Source: Albifimbria verrucaria
Taxonomy: Eukaryota; Ascomycota; Sordariomycetes; Hypocreales; Stachybotryaceae
NCBI GenBank assembly: GCA_020081605.1
Contig: JAHREC010000018.1
Coordinates: forward strand, 62,001-126,000
Direction: 5' to 3'
DNA: 64,000 nucleotides
In this document: piece after piece, positions 12,236 to 23,419 of the stretch
How the letters are laid out: each line of letters opens with the position of its first letter
Numbering within the stretch: the first letter of the stretch is position 1
Translations under genes and position numbers: made by a program
Notes under the pieces: model-generated
What the model was told of the DNA's origin: nothing
The model's database searches: none
Seen by the model: the letters and a program-made list of their open reading frames with translations, nothing else

Positions 12236-13150
12236 ACTATTTATATTTAATCTTTAGTTTTTTAATATTTAATATTACTTTTTATTTATTAATTTTAAAT
12301 TTTTTATATTTATTATTTTATTTTTAAGTTTATAAATAATATAAAAATATTATTTTATAAGAAATTAAATAATTATAAATATTAATTATATTTTTTATAA
12401 AACTTTTTTATTATAATCTTTAGATTTATTAAATAAAAATCTTTAATTAATTAATTTTTATTATAATATAAATAAATATAAAAATAAATATTAAATAATT
12501 TATAATAAATAAAAATTAAATTAAAAATATAAAAATTATTAATTTTTATATAAATTTATTTTTAAAATAATTAAAAAAAATTATATATAAATTTTATTTT
12601 TTTATTTTAATATTTTAATTTTAATATAATATATTTTAAATTATAATAAAATTTTAAAAATTATAAAACTTATAATATAAATTATATATAATAAAAATAT
12701 TAAACTTTTAATATTTAATTTTTTTAAAATATATTAAAATTAAATATATTATAATAAATTAAAAATAAATTAAAAGATAATTATTATTATTTATATAATT
12801 ATTTTATTTTATTTTATTTTATTTATATATTATTATTATTATTTAAAAAATTTTTTTAAGAATTTTAATTTTAATTTTATATTTATTATATAATTCTTTA
12901 TATTAATTAATTAAATATAATAAAAATAATAAAATAAAATAAAGTTTTAATAAAAGATTTAAATTTAAATTTTATAAAAAGAAATAAATTTTTTTATTAA
13001 AAATATATTTAATTTTTATATATATTTTAATATATAAGAATAAAATAAAATTTAATTTTATTAATTAAATTTAATATAATTAACTATAATAAATTATTTA
13101 ATTTATTAATTAAAATATAAAATAAAGAATTTTTAAAATATTTATTATAT

Positions 13151-13222
<72 letters not shown>

Positions 13223-13440
13223 TTTAATTAATTATTTTTAATTTTTTTATAAATATTTTTTTCTTATTAAATAATTAAAATTTAAAATATATATTTTATT
13301 TATTTAAATTTAAGTTTCTATATTATATATTCTTAATCTATTTTATATATTCTAATTAACCTTAATTCTATATATCTTTTTCTCCTTTTTACTTAAAATA
13401 TCCTATCTTATTATAGCTAAGAATTATCCATAGATTGTCG
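12236..13440. repeat. Extreme A+T tract
   Basis: More extreme than the other tracts: between about 12240 and 13300 G and C are nearly absent altogether, including before T and C. Only the last 150 bases keep scattered C. It has no coding content. Confidence 0.8.
13162..13222. repeat. Compound microsatellite (TA)n(TTA)n
   Basis: A run of alternating TA passes directly into a run of the trinucleotide TTA, about 60 bases in all. Confidence 0.85.
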
Positions 13441-13733
13441 AGCTTAATTTATTTCCTATAGGAACAAATTTAACCCATGGTTTTTTATAAATCCCTCACT
13501 TACCTACCGAACCAGGAATGGACACTCATAGGCAAGGGGATGAGGAGCCGACCACACGGGTTATGATTGGCGGTCGCTCATAGTCCAGTAAGCATTATTG
13601 AATACCCTGCCGAGAAATGCAAATGTAGTCGTCGAGCTGACATCTCCCACTTATGATTTATTATTATGAATAACTGCACCCGGAATTGTACATGAGAATC
13701 AGCCAAACATTGGCATAGTATATCGAAGTAAAG

Positions 13734-14672
13734 ATGGTCCGCCTCTCTGTTTGCTCAGCCATGCTGTTTGCACTACCTGCCGCAGCGCAGGATTGCGGAC
13801 AGCAATGCCTGGAGGACCCCGGGAGATCTCCAGATGAACCTCCTGTCGGAACACCAATCCCAATCAACCCTGATGATGTGCCTTCGGGGTGTTCCGACTT
13901 CGAGATTCTGTCTGGTAAGCCACCCGCGATTGCACGTTTCCATTCAATGTGCAATGCGCAAATGATGGATTTCCCGACGACCCCAAGACTCATATGACGT
14001 TGGCAGCTCGAGGGACTTCTGAGAATGGCAAGTTCGGCTATCGTGTTGGTGATCCAGTCATTGGAAATATCACCGAGGTACTCCCTGGGTCTCGTGGCTA
14101 CCCAATACAGGTTCGTTTTCGCCTTGGGGTCTTATAACAAAACCTTCTAGTTCATTATTTCATGAACTGCGTAGTTTCTTGCTTCTCACAGAGACTAACC
14201 TTCGTCATAGTATCCTGCAAGCGACGACTTCGAAAACAGCATTGCCCAAGGTAGCCAAGATGTGGCCGCACGTATCGAGAGTCAAGCTACGCTGTGTCCA
14301 CAGCAAACGTTCTCACTGGTCGGTTACTCCCAAGGGTCCATAGTCGTACGCAACGGTTTCAACCTTCTATCCGAGCGCTTCGCGAAAAGGTCAAGTCCAT
14401 CGTTTTGTTTGGTGATCCCCGCGAGTTCGGACAGGTGCTTCCCCAGGCGTCGAAGAGAAAGTTCTCGATAATTGTGCTCATGGTGACGTGGTAATTCATC
14501 CTCTCATCTCTTTATGAAGCATTGTATGGCGTTAGGAGAGTGAATTTTTAACGGAGAGATTCTAGATTTGCGATCGCTCGGGGCTAGCTGCGAGTTTGGC
14601 CATGTGTCCTACCCTTACCTTCGCTGGATTGAAGCTACCCAAGACTTCACTGTGAGTTCATTCGAGGCCTAA
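13734..14672 (+). pseudogene. Cutinase-family (CE5) serine esterase, frameshifted
   Basis: Starts at ATG 13734 with a hydrophobic signal peptide (SAMLFALPAAA). Three introns give clean joins: 13915-14006, 14111-14210 (GACTAACC branch) and 14491-14565. The product has the CE5 features SARGTSE, GDPVIGNI, LPGSRGYP, the nucleophile motif GYSQG, FGDPREFGQ, HGDVICD with the catalytic Asp, and FGHVSYP with the catalytic His. The frame changes three times, near 14380, 14450 and 14594, each time as if one base were missing. Family function is secreted hydrolysis of cutin or acetylated polysaccharide; which one cannot be told. All three triad residues are encoded, so the gene would be complete but for the frameshifts. 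It ends at TAA 14670-14672. Confidence 0.85.
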
Positions 14673-15230
14673 GAACTCATTCGACAGAGAACTGTCCTAT
14701 TCAGGAGGAAAACCGAGTCCGAAAATGAGTCAATGAATAAAGAAGTGTATACAGAGGCAAATATAACCTGCCGCGGATTCTTAAGAGCTTTTTCTCTATT
14801 TATTAATTCATTATCAAGAAATCTTCGTTGAAAAATCGCCAAACTTCATATCCTATGGTCCCTTGCAAAGAATCAGCAACATGGTAAGGGTTGCAATCAA
14901 TACTTATGCTGCACTATCGCCCGCTTTGAAATTTCATTTTACTTACCAAATCTATAAAGTGCAGTCACTCACATAGTTCACTCACATCTCAGACAACACA
15001 TATGGCAACTATATTCCACAAACAAGGTGGCACACAAAATGCAGCTTTGTGGATTATAACATAACAACGCTCCCTAGTAGCTAGCTCAAAGAGAAAAAGC
15101 CCGAGGAGTAGCCAATAGTCTGAGCTGTCGTGTGAATACATAGTCAGCCTCTCAGGAATCAACGACGGATACAAAGCTCACCTTTTCTTACCTCTTGGCC
15201 AGACCAGTTGGCCAAAGGATCGAATCCACA
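14673..15230. other. Intergenic
   Basis: Spacer between the cutinase and F-box genes, both on the plus strand. No coding or RNA feature recognised. Confidence 0.4.
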
Positions 15231-16665
15231 ATGCGCTCACAAACCAGATTAGGCTCGCTTCCTATCGAGATTCTTTGCCACATTACTGGTTTCTTGAATG
15301 TACACGACCTTGCCCAGCTATCATATACCAACAAATCGCTGAGTATCGTTGTCGAACCTCTGATATGGGACGATATTGAGCTCCACCAAGAAGGGTACCA
15401 CGAGTCCCGGGTAGAGCCAAATATCCCACCGCCCTTCAGAGCCCCCAATGCTCGACCGTATCACCCCAAGCAAGATTGGAGTCATGGGCAAGGCGCGAGA
15501 ATGAAAGCACAGGGCTTATTTACCCTGCTACAGATGTTACACGGGAGTGATCTCGAACGTTTGAGAATAATCACAAGGCGCGTAAAGCACCTGTGCACTG
15601 TGGTTGAAGGCTCCTGGTCTCGGATGCAATGCCAAAGGGAGACACCTCCCATTAGTGAAACAGAAGAAGTAATTCCGATCTGGAACTTGATCCCATTCTT
15701 TACCAATTTGCAGTCGTTAGAACTCCACGGAAGCCATGTGGGCAGGCAGGAATACGAAAGACCAATTCCACATATCACGGCGCCCTCACTGGCAGACCTC
15801 CGCTTCGCAAAGCTATGGTGCCACGTCCCTCACCGCTTCGCCGCGTGGGTCCTCATGTCAGGGGCAACTCTGGATCGTCTCGAACTTGGCATGTTCGATC
15901 GTCCAATCTCCACTACACTAGCCCACAAACCCAGATTCACCCTCTAGCTCATGACAATCTGGCTAATCCATACGAAGAGCCTAACTATGGCAGTCTTGAA
16001 GAGGATGCGGTCATCCTACGACCTTTGGGCGATTTCATTCCCAAATCTAGCGATGGTAAATCATGCCTCGTTCTGCCACGCCTGAAGCACATGCACCTTT
16101 GTCAGACAGCGAAACCATCTACCTGGGACTGTTTCATGGAGTATGGCTGGTCGACACGTGCCGAAGCAGCCTGTCTGACAGCGTGGAAGCAATTGTTGCT
16201 GGCTTCTAAAGATACCTTGGAAGTCCTTGTCTTGGAGCAGAGGCCTGCCGCCGAATTCATTGAGAGGGATGGGTTGAGGGAAGTGGACTGGATGCTGGGA
16301 CGCACACGTGCTGCCAGTCGTGAGCCACTGATTGAAATGGTCAAAATCATCGCGCTGAGTGAAGGGCTGCCAAACTTACGAAAACTTTACATGTATGGCA
16401 TTGACGTGGGTTTACAGGAGGACGGGAGCTTTGCAGCCAACGGCACCGCTGCCGGGAGATTTGTCGATGTTTTGAGGGCTCGTGGTGTTGAATGTGAGGC
16501 ACGACTAGGAATGTGGTGCTTTTTGATAAAGCTTATGGCAGTGCTGATTGGGGACAATGGGATGGGTCTGATACGGAAGAGGAGGAAGAGGAGGAGGATG
16601 AAGACGAAAACGGAGACGAGAAAGCGGCGCCGATAAAGTGGGATACCTTGTTAAGTGATTTTTGA
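15231..16665 (+). pseudogene. F-box protein, two frameshifts
   Basis: Begins at ATG 15231 (residues MRSQTRL), because upstream in-frame codons lack ATG. An N-terminal F-box follows at about residues 6-45 (GSLPIEILCHITGFLNVHDL), then a long region with leucine-rich segments (LQSLELHGS, PSLADLRFAKLW, LPNLRKLYMYG) typical of fungal F-box proteins that serve as SCF ubiquitin-ligase substrate adaptors. The frame shifts by one missing base between 15895 and 15950, where LGMFDRPIS leads to IHPLAHDNL, and again in the T run at 16519-16525. Past the second break one frame gives an Arg/Lys-rich tail; the other gives WGQWDGSDTEEEEEEE and ends at TGA 16665. The acidic tail is the likely true one. No intron is evident. 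Confidence 0.8.
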
Positions 16666-16789
16666 GCAGATTTTAATGCAGGGCTACCGATTTTTGAGGA
16701 TAAGCTGAACATTCGGCTCTTAATAAACTTCTTTCAGTTAGCTGTAGGTGCAGGTAGGCCGCTGGGCTCGCAGGTTGTTTAGGCAATAT

Positions 16790-17575
16790 AGTTTAATATA
16801 ATTACCCTCAGAAGATAATAAAGATCGATATTCCCCTGTTAGCCTTTAACTTATTTAATATATCTTAATTATAAATCTTCTATATAAACTTAATAAAAAA
16901 GCTTTATTAAATTCTCTTTATTATAATAAAAAAAAAAAAAAGCTAGGTTTAATTAAGGTTTTAAATAAATAAAAATAATTAATATTTATTAAATAAATAA
17001 AATATAATAATTTTATATAAAAATTAATAAGAAAAATAATAAAATATTATAAATATTTAAATTAATTTATAATATATTTTATAATATTATAAATAAATTT
17101 AAATTTAATATAAATTTAAGATTTTTTAATTTTAATTTTTATTTTTAATAATATTATAAATATAATTAATTTTTTTATATAATATATATATATATATATT
17201 AATATTTATTATAAATTAAAAATAAATGCTTTTAATATAAATAAATAAATTTATAATTTAAATAATTATTAATTTATCTTTTTATTAAATATTTTTTAAA
17301 TTTAATAATTATTTTATATTTAAATAATTATATATTAATATTTTAATTTATTTTAATATAATAATTTTAAATTATTAAAGTTCTTAATTAAATATATTAA
17401 AACTCTTTTTAATAGAGTTTTAATATATTTAAATTTCTATTAATTTAAATATTAAAAATAGACTTTCTCTATAAAAATGCTTAAATTTAAAAAAATAAAA
17501 AAACTAACCTTATAGTATATTAATTAAGTAAAATACAGAGAGTGTTAATAGCACTTATAAGTCTATAAAGGGGTT
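16790..17575. repeat. RIP-degraded A+T tract
   Basis: About 0.8 kb of nearly pure A+T directly downstream of the F-box gene, with no reading frame. It includes a perfect inverted repeat annotated separately. Confidence 0.8.
17388..17432. repeat. Perfect 19-base inverted repeat
   Basis: Arms 17388-17406 and 17414-17432 match perfectly around a 7-base loop. It could be a MITE-like element end or a cruciform-forming site; it may also be chance in A+T sequence, though it includes the G/C-containing core aaaactct/agagtttt. Confidence 0.6.
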
Positions 17576-18416
17576 TAAGCTTAATTACGAAGTTCCAGTG
17601 GATAAGATTTCAAGTAAATCTAGTTGGTTGCTTGGCAGACGAGCGGCGATTTATCCAGTCTGAAGATGGTGCATTCAGCTCAAGATTAACCGCTTACACC
17701 TATGCATGATCCTGGAAAGTACTATACTTTTCCAAATGCAGGACTTGAAAACAGATTCGATAATAAAAGTAGGACTTATTCGAAAAAGTGACACTACTGG
17801 GATAGTTCCCTACTATCTATTGGTGAGCCAAAGCCCAACCAAGGCCTATTGCTAGATCAGAGAATGGCAGGATACCTACAAGAAAGAATTGTGTGAGAGT
17901 TCTCCGCTGCCTGATGAGGCGGAGAAATGCCCGACGCTGAGCTGCAACATGCAAACGGACCTTGTTTTCCGCTGCTTCTGCCTGCGCGAGACATGTCTCG
18001 TAATTCGCCTTGCCGAGATAAGAGTGCATATTCTGCCTTCCCATTTCAGATGAAAGATCCACTTATACTAATAAAATGACAAAACGGTTTTTCAGCTCTG
18101 GAGTTGATGCATACTTAGTCAACCTTTTGTTTCAGGCAATTGGCCCAAGCAAACATGCAGCTGGAAAACAGGAGCGTTTTGCAATGTTACGGTGCCATTT
18201 AATGGTCCAATACTGGTGGCCCTGTCTGAACCTTTCCAACGCTAATAAATCGTGGGCATCACCCCGAAATCTTGGCTTGCAAGCCTCCTCCAGCTTTTGG
18301 CGCCACCTCGCAGTTTTGTACGGCTCACCTCGCTTTCTGCGCAGCTTTGTTCCGCAAATGAACGTATGCGCTTATTGATTCCGTTGTCTTGTAGGCCTAG
18401 TGCAATCGATTGTGAA
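17576..18416. other. Intergenic, upstream of membrane-protein gene
   Basis: A minus-strand open frame (17817-18062) and a plus one (18076-18378) are present without recognisable features. No gene is supported; part is presumably promoter of the gene starting at 18417. Confidence 0.35.
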
Positions 18417-19931
18417 ATGTCTGCCGATTTGTTCAATCAGCTCGACCCGGAACTACAACAAATTATTCTTGATGGCCCTGCACTCGAGCCCCCAAAGGGC
18501 GTCATACCCGAGTTCGACAACCCATCAAATAAGAATGATGTCGCATTCGCAATCATCACTACTAGCATCGTGTTGTCATCAGCAGTGATGCTAGCGCGGG
18601 TCTATTCCATGGCGTTTGTCGCTCGTAAAGTTCACATCGAAGATGGTAGGCCACTCTATCCTTATCGTGGAAGCCCATTGGGACTAACTGATACGTTATA
18701 GCCTTGGCTGTCGCAGCATTTGTAAGTAAATAAGCTATCCTCATTATAACTAGACTCCTGACACATTGCAGGGCACCTTCATCGGTTTCTCTTATTGCGG
18801 CTACCGCTTGATCTCTGGTACAGGCATTTTCGTCCATCAATGGGATATTCGAATCAGAGACATATCCGATTTCCTCTACGTATGTTCTCACAAATACACA
18901 ACCCGATACGTGTTCCGTTGCAAAGTCAAACAGTCCTAACAAATAAGTAGTTCGTCAATGTAGCGTCCAGTTTTTACATAGTAACGGTAGGGTGTCTGAA
19001 AGCTGCAATCCTCCTGGAATGGCTCCGAATTTTTATTCCGCATGGCACGTCGAATGTTACAGCAACTGTCTTCCGAGTAAGATGACATCCCAAGACATTC
19101 CAAGGATAGCTTCAAGAGGATCATGCGTCGCTGACTACTGATTTGCAGTATGCCTCGTATGCAGTGTTAACGATAAATACCCTCTTCTACGCAACTGCGC
19201 TTATAGCAGGAAACCTTTCATGCATACCACAGGCAAAGATCTGGAACCCGCTACTTCCAGGCAAATGCATAGATCGGAAGAAACTAGACACTGCTAATGC
19301 TAGTATCAATGTCTTATCCACCCTTTTTATTCTCTGTCTCCCTCAAGGAGTTATTTGGTCATTGCAAATGACGAAGAAAATGAAGATGAAAGTCTCGGCG
19401 GTATTCGCCGTCGGTTTGCTGTACGTTAATTCACCAATTCAAATTCCTACAATAAATAGCTTATTGGTTGCTTGCAGTGCCGTCGCTGCAGCTGGTGCTC
19501 GACTTGCTACTACTGTCCAGTATCTTCGCTCGGACGATACGAGCTACTTTATATCAGGCATGGCGCTCTCCTGCGTCGCAGAACAGACGTGCGCATTTGT
19601 GGTCTTTTGCGTACCTTGCATTCCAAAGATATTCCGCCCGGCCAACAAGGTGCCAAAGTCAAGCATCGCACGAAATCTGTTTGCCACCTCATCCACTTCA
19701 GAACCTAAAAGCAGCAATACACCGAAGATCGGGACTTACGAACCACCAATGGACTCACGTCGAAACAACAGAGAGAGTCAAGTGCCGTTTAGTAGGAGGG
19801 CTTCCACCGTTGGCTTTGCGTTCAGCTCAATAGAGGAACAACGTAGGTTTTATGAAGGGCCAAAGCGGGCTTCTTATATTCCGCTTGGTCATGGTCGCGG
19901 AACGGCCCCGTCACAGGTGATGATGAAATAA
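18417..19931 (+). CDS. Rhodopsin-domain (SAT4/PTH11-type) integral membrane protein
   Basis: Six exons: 18417-18645, 18702-18721, 18772-18879, 18951-19076, 19149-19420 and 19478-19931, giving 402 residues. Every intron is GT-AG with a CTAAC-like branch site. The 57-base last intron (19421-19477) is a multiple of three and has no stop, so it could be missed or retained. The product has the fungal Rhodopsin-domain pattern: short N-terminus, first membrane helix at about residues 40-60 (IITTSIVLSSAVMLARVY), a charged loop, further hydrophobic helices (VASSFYIVTVGC, YAVLTINTLFYATALI, INVLSTLFILCLPQGVIW, GMALSCVAEQTCAFVV) and a Ser/Arg-rich cytosolic tail from about residue 310. Members are orphan seven-helix proteins, some acting in surface sensing. 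Unlike its neighbours it has no frame break. Confidence 0.85.
19421..19477 (+). other. In-frame 57-base intron
   Basis: GTACGT donor and TTGCAG acceptor within the last large exon of the Rhodopsin-domain gene. Retention would add 19 residues inside a membrane helix region without a frameshift. Confidence 0.65.
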
Positions 19932-19989
19932 CACGGCAGAGGGACTTTGAGAGAGAGAAATAATAATTTCAATGTCTTAGCAGGAAAAG

Positions 19990-20395
19990 GTAACCTGCTC
20001 TGGGTTTATTATTAATTTCTTTTATTTAATATATATATAATATTATATCTTTAGTTAATAAAAGCTAAATTAAGAGAATTCCTATAATATAAATATAATT
20101 AAATTTTTATTTATTTAAAAATATTAAATTAAAAAAATTAATTTTTAATTTTATTAATTTAAATTTATATTAAAAATTCTTTATAATAAAATTTAAATAA
20201 AATATTAATTATATTATAAATTAAATAATCTTAAATTAAAATTATCTTTAAATAATTAATATAAATTATAAAAAATTTCTATTAATATTCTTAAATAAGA
20301 GATTCTTATATAAAAGCTTAAACTACTTACGACTATTTATTTAAAGATTTCTATATAAATCTATCACGAATAATACCTAGGGTATACTTTATTAA
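19990..20395. repeat. Small A+T tract with dispersed repeat, copy B
   Basis: A 0.4 kb A+T-rich stretch. Its right end (20300-20395) matches 4085-4200, including ttatataaaagctta and aataatacctagggt. It is less saturated at its right border. Confidence 0.55.
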
Positions 20396-23300
20396 GCATA
20401 GCTCGAGCAGCTGCTATTTCTATAGCGAGCGCATAAATCCATCTAACCGTATAGTCATCGTATATAAGTGGTTAGCTGGATGCCTTTATCGAGTCTAGCC
20501 CTTTGCGGCATCATTCTAACACATGCTGGCTTGCTTCGCCCCTAATCATATTTCTCATCGGGCCAAGACACTCGTGGGACATTAACAGGCTACTGAGATG
20601 GCCTGATCGTTTGAACTCATTATAGCTTCGACTGCTTTCTGTTTTACCATGTTTCGTCAATTGTACGAGTCACAAGATGGGCGGGAAGGTGGAAAAGGTG
20701 GAAATGTAATGAAGCTATAAATAACTTACGTCAACCCTGCTTACCTTATGCATCAGCCTGACCAGTACATCGTGCTCCATGATTACCCAAATCCTGCACC
20801 CATCCATGTCTGTAACTGTGACGGGAGAAGCATGATTCCGATCTGTAGGCTCAAAAGCGGAGTATCACAGGGTAATAATTCTCATCATATAGCTTTTTTC
20901 TTGCAATCAACAGAAGATACTGCAACTGGGAAACACCATCTTGCTCCTGCTACCCTATGGCTCTTAGAGCTTACCTCGCCATTTGTAAATTTTCTATATA
21001 CATATAAGGAAGTTGAGCTTCCCAAAAGCTAGTCAGGAGGAGAATTCGGATTTTCTTTTCATCAAATTCAAGCTTCTCGTCGAATGATCGCTGGGCATGT
21101 TTCAGTTATGAAGTGTAGGATGGGGTGTTCTGGTTCCAACCTTGGAAAGAAACACAAAGGAGGCATATACAAGATGATTGCTGTCTATCACCATGTTAGC
21201 CGGCAGCAGCGACAAGGAACACTATGATCATTTATTAGTTTGTCCTATTTGAATTAGGTTTCGAAGTTTTGTGCGTGGAATTGGCGGCAATACTCCAGCT
21301 CTTGACTTCGTTTGTCTCCGTTGCTGAACAAACACCGCAGTGTAGGATGGGTGGAAAATAAATGTCCCATGACTAGGTAGTAGGTGAACCCTTGACGAAC
21401 ATCGAGAAAAAGTACGGTTGAAGGGTCCATCCGCCTATTGGATCGGTTCAGGGCTCCAAGATCTTGGTCAGCGAAAGATGAGAGCCTGAAAGGCGTCCAG
21501 CCAAACCGACAGTGTAATTGCTTCCCTAATCTGGTGCTAATGCAACAATTGCTTTTTGATTAAATATGTCTTCTAATATCCATCCGCAAGCAACCCAGAG
21601 GCCTGCTATTGGAGGAAATTGTGAAAATTTTGGATTTTACAACGTAAGCCCCAGCTGCAACCCCTATGGTGACATTTAGAGGTGCGCAGCCCCTGTATAT
21701 TCTTCATGGTGCATGAGACAAGGTCGACGCTATTGATAGCTCCTTTAAATAAGCGGCGTCGTTATCTGCCGGCGAGGAGATTGACAAACAATGGTGCGTT
21801 GCGGGAAGACAGATGCTGCTAACAGCCCGCACAGCCAGAAAACCATCAGCCACAAATCAGGGTTGTGATGGTGGTGACGAAACAACCAGTTCCACCGGTG
21901 AACTAGAAATATTTAACGCCATGCTACTTCTTGAGTCGCAATATATGATGCATGTAGCACAAACCCCAATTCGGGGTTGTTGATCTCCTCAACTGCCGTG
22001 CAAGAAACGTTTGCAGGGAGGTCCTATGGCCGGAATATGTGCCTAGATTTGAGCTAAGCCTCCCATTGGGCGCCTAGATAGCCTTCTGTATCTTTAATAA
22101 GATCGGTACAAACTCTTAACAGGGAAAAATGCTAAAACAAAGGTATCTTGTTAATGGCGATCAACCTCCCAAGAACATGCTATCAACTTAGAGAGTACCT
22201 TTATCTTCAGACAAACAGCCAGGCTGTGCGCCGGGGCCGCCCCGCACATCCATGAGGATCAGGTTCAGCTGCGCCGCAAGCTGTCCCTTAACACTTAACA
22301 AGACCTGGGCTGCTGTCTTGGCGACCCCTGAAGTGTGAGAGGATTCGAAACCAGCCCCACCCTAACCTCGCTCCCAGTAAGTCCGTCTCATTTGGCGTAA
22401 CATTGCACATCGTAACCATGACGGTATTGGCTACCCAAGCATAATGATTGTTGGCCGCCTCCTTGCCGGATTTGGCACATATTACAAACCCCGTGCGTCT
22501 TCGGACGATTCCTACTCCCGTTCCGCAGCCACGAACGGGTTCTGTGGTCTTGCCAAATCGGTCGCGTCCAAAATAGCCTACCGGCCTCTTGCCCCTTTCC
22601 CTATCCATCTCCAGCGACTATGGTGGTAACACTGAATGCAGTCATGGATGGAATTGCCGCATTTCACCTCCTTCTCCGTTTCCGTTTTTATATTCAGTCA
22701 CTCAAGAGAGAAGAGAGCGGCCCACCATGCTGTTTGGCGTCCTTTCCCGGCCAATTACATGGCATAATTGGCGAGAAACGCATGTCTATCTACGGCTGAG
22801 CTATGGCTCCTTTGAAGAATCATCACGTTGTTGATATCGCCGCTGATATGACAGGGCCAAATAACGATTGAACCATGTACAAATCTTCTGGCCGCTATAA
22901 TCTCGCATCCACATCATTAATCTCCGAAGGCTTATGCCGGATTTCCACACATAATGGCGCGTACCCCAGCTTCGCCACTATTTCTGCCAACGCTGGTGTG
23001 CCCCCACGGCTCCTCCGAACTTGATACTAGACTGTTATTGTAGCGACACCTAGGGTTACATAGGACTCGTTATGTAGCATGGATCACTCTTGACCGTGGC
23101 CGAGTTTATAATAGCTCGCATCAAAACGCCTGGCAATACAGCTCTGCCTCACTGGGATGCCATATTTGCGACCCCAATGTGTATTGAGGTAGCATCCTGA
23201 ATGAACTTCTTGAAATAGGCTACAAAGCTTGAGCATGTCTCATTTTTTCATCACACATTGCCTTACATTGGCACGAGTATAAAACGGATTGACTACTGCA

Positions 23301-23419
23301 ATTCAAAACATAAATGTTGAGCGAGACGCCCTTGTTTGCAGAGAGCAATCAGCCAACATTCGACGTGTATCTTCCTCATCCACACTACGGACATCTATCT
23401 TTCTGCAACCGAACACATT
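20396..23419. other. 3 kb intergenic region, no recognised gene
   Basis: Normal composition, with short open frames on both strands (for example 20748-21032 plus, 22288-22608 minus, 22589-22834 plus), none with a motif I know or a convincing exon structure. A TATAAAA at 23278-23284, about 140 bases before the next start codon, is a plausible core promoter of the gene at 23420. Confidence 0.35.
23278..23284 (+). promoter_or_regulatory. TATA-like element
   Basis: TATAAAA lies 136 bases upstream of the ATG at 23420 in otherwise mixed sequence. Confidence 0.35.

Noticed and set aside
13162..13222. CRISPR or minisatellite array
   Set aside because: The repeat unit is 2-3 bases with no spacers; it is a simple microsatellite, and no CRISPR-like array occurs in the window.
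16560..16636. Arg/Lys-rich tail of the F-box protein as a nuclear-localisation signal
   Set aside because: It is the wrong frame after a single-base break; the other frame gives an acidic tail and a natural end.
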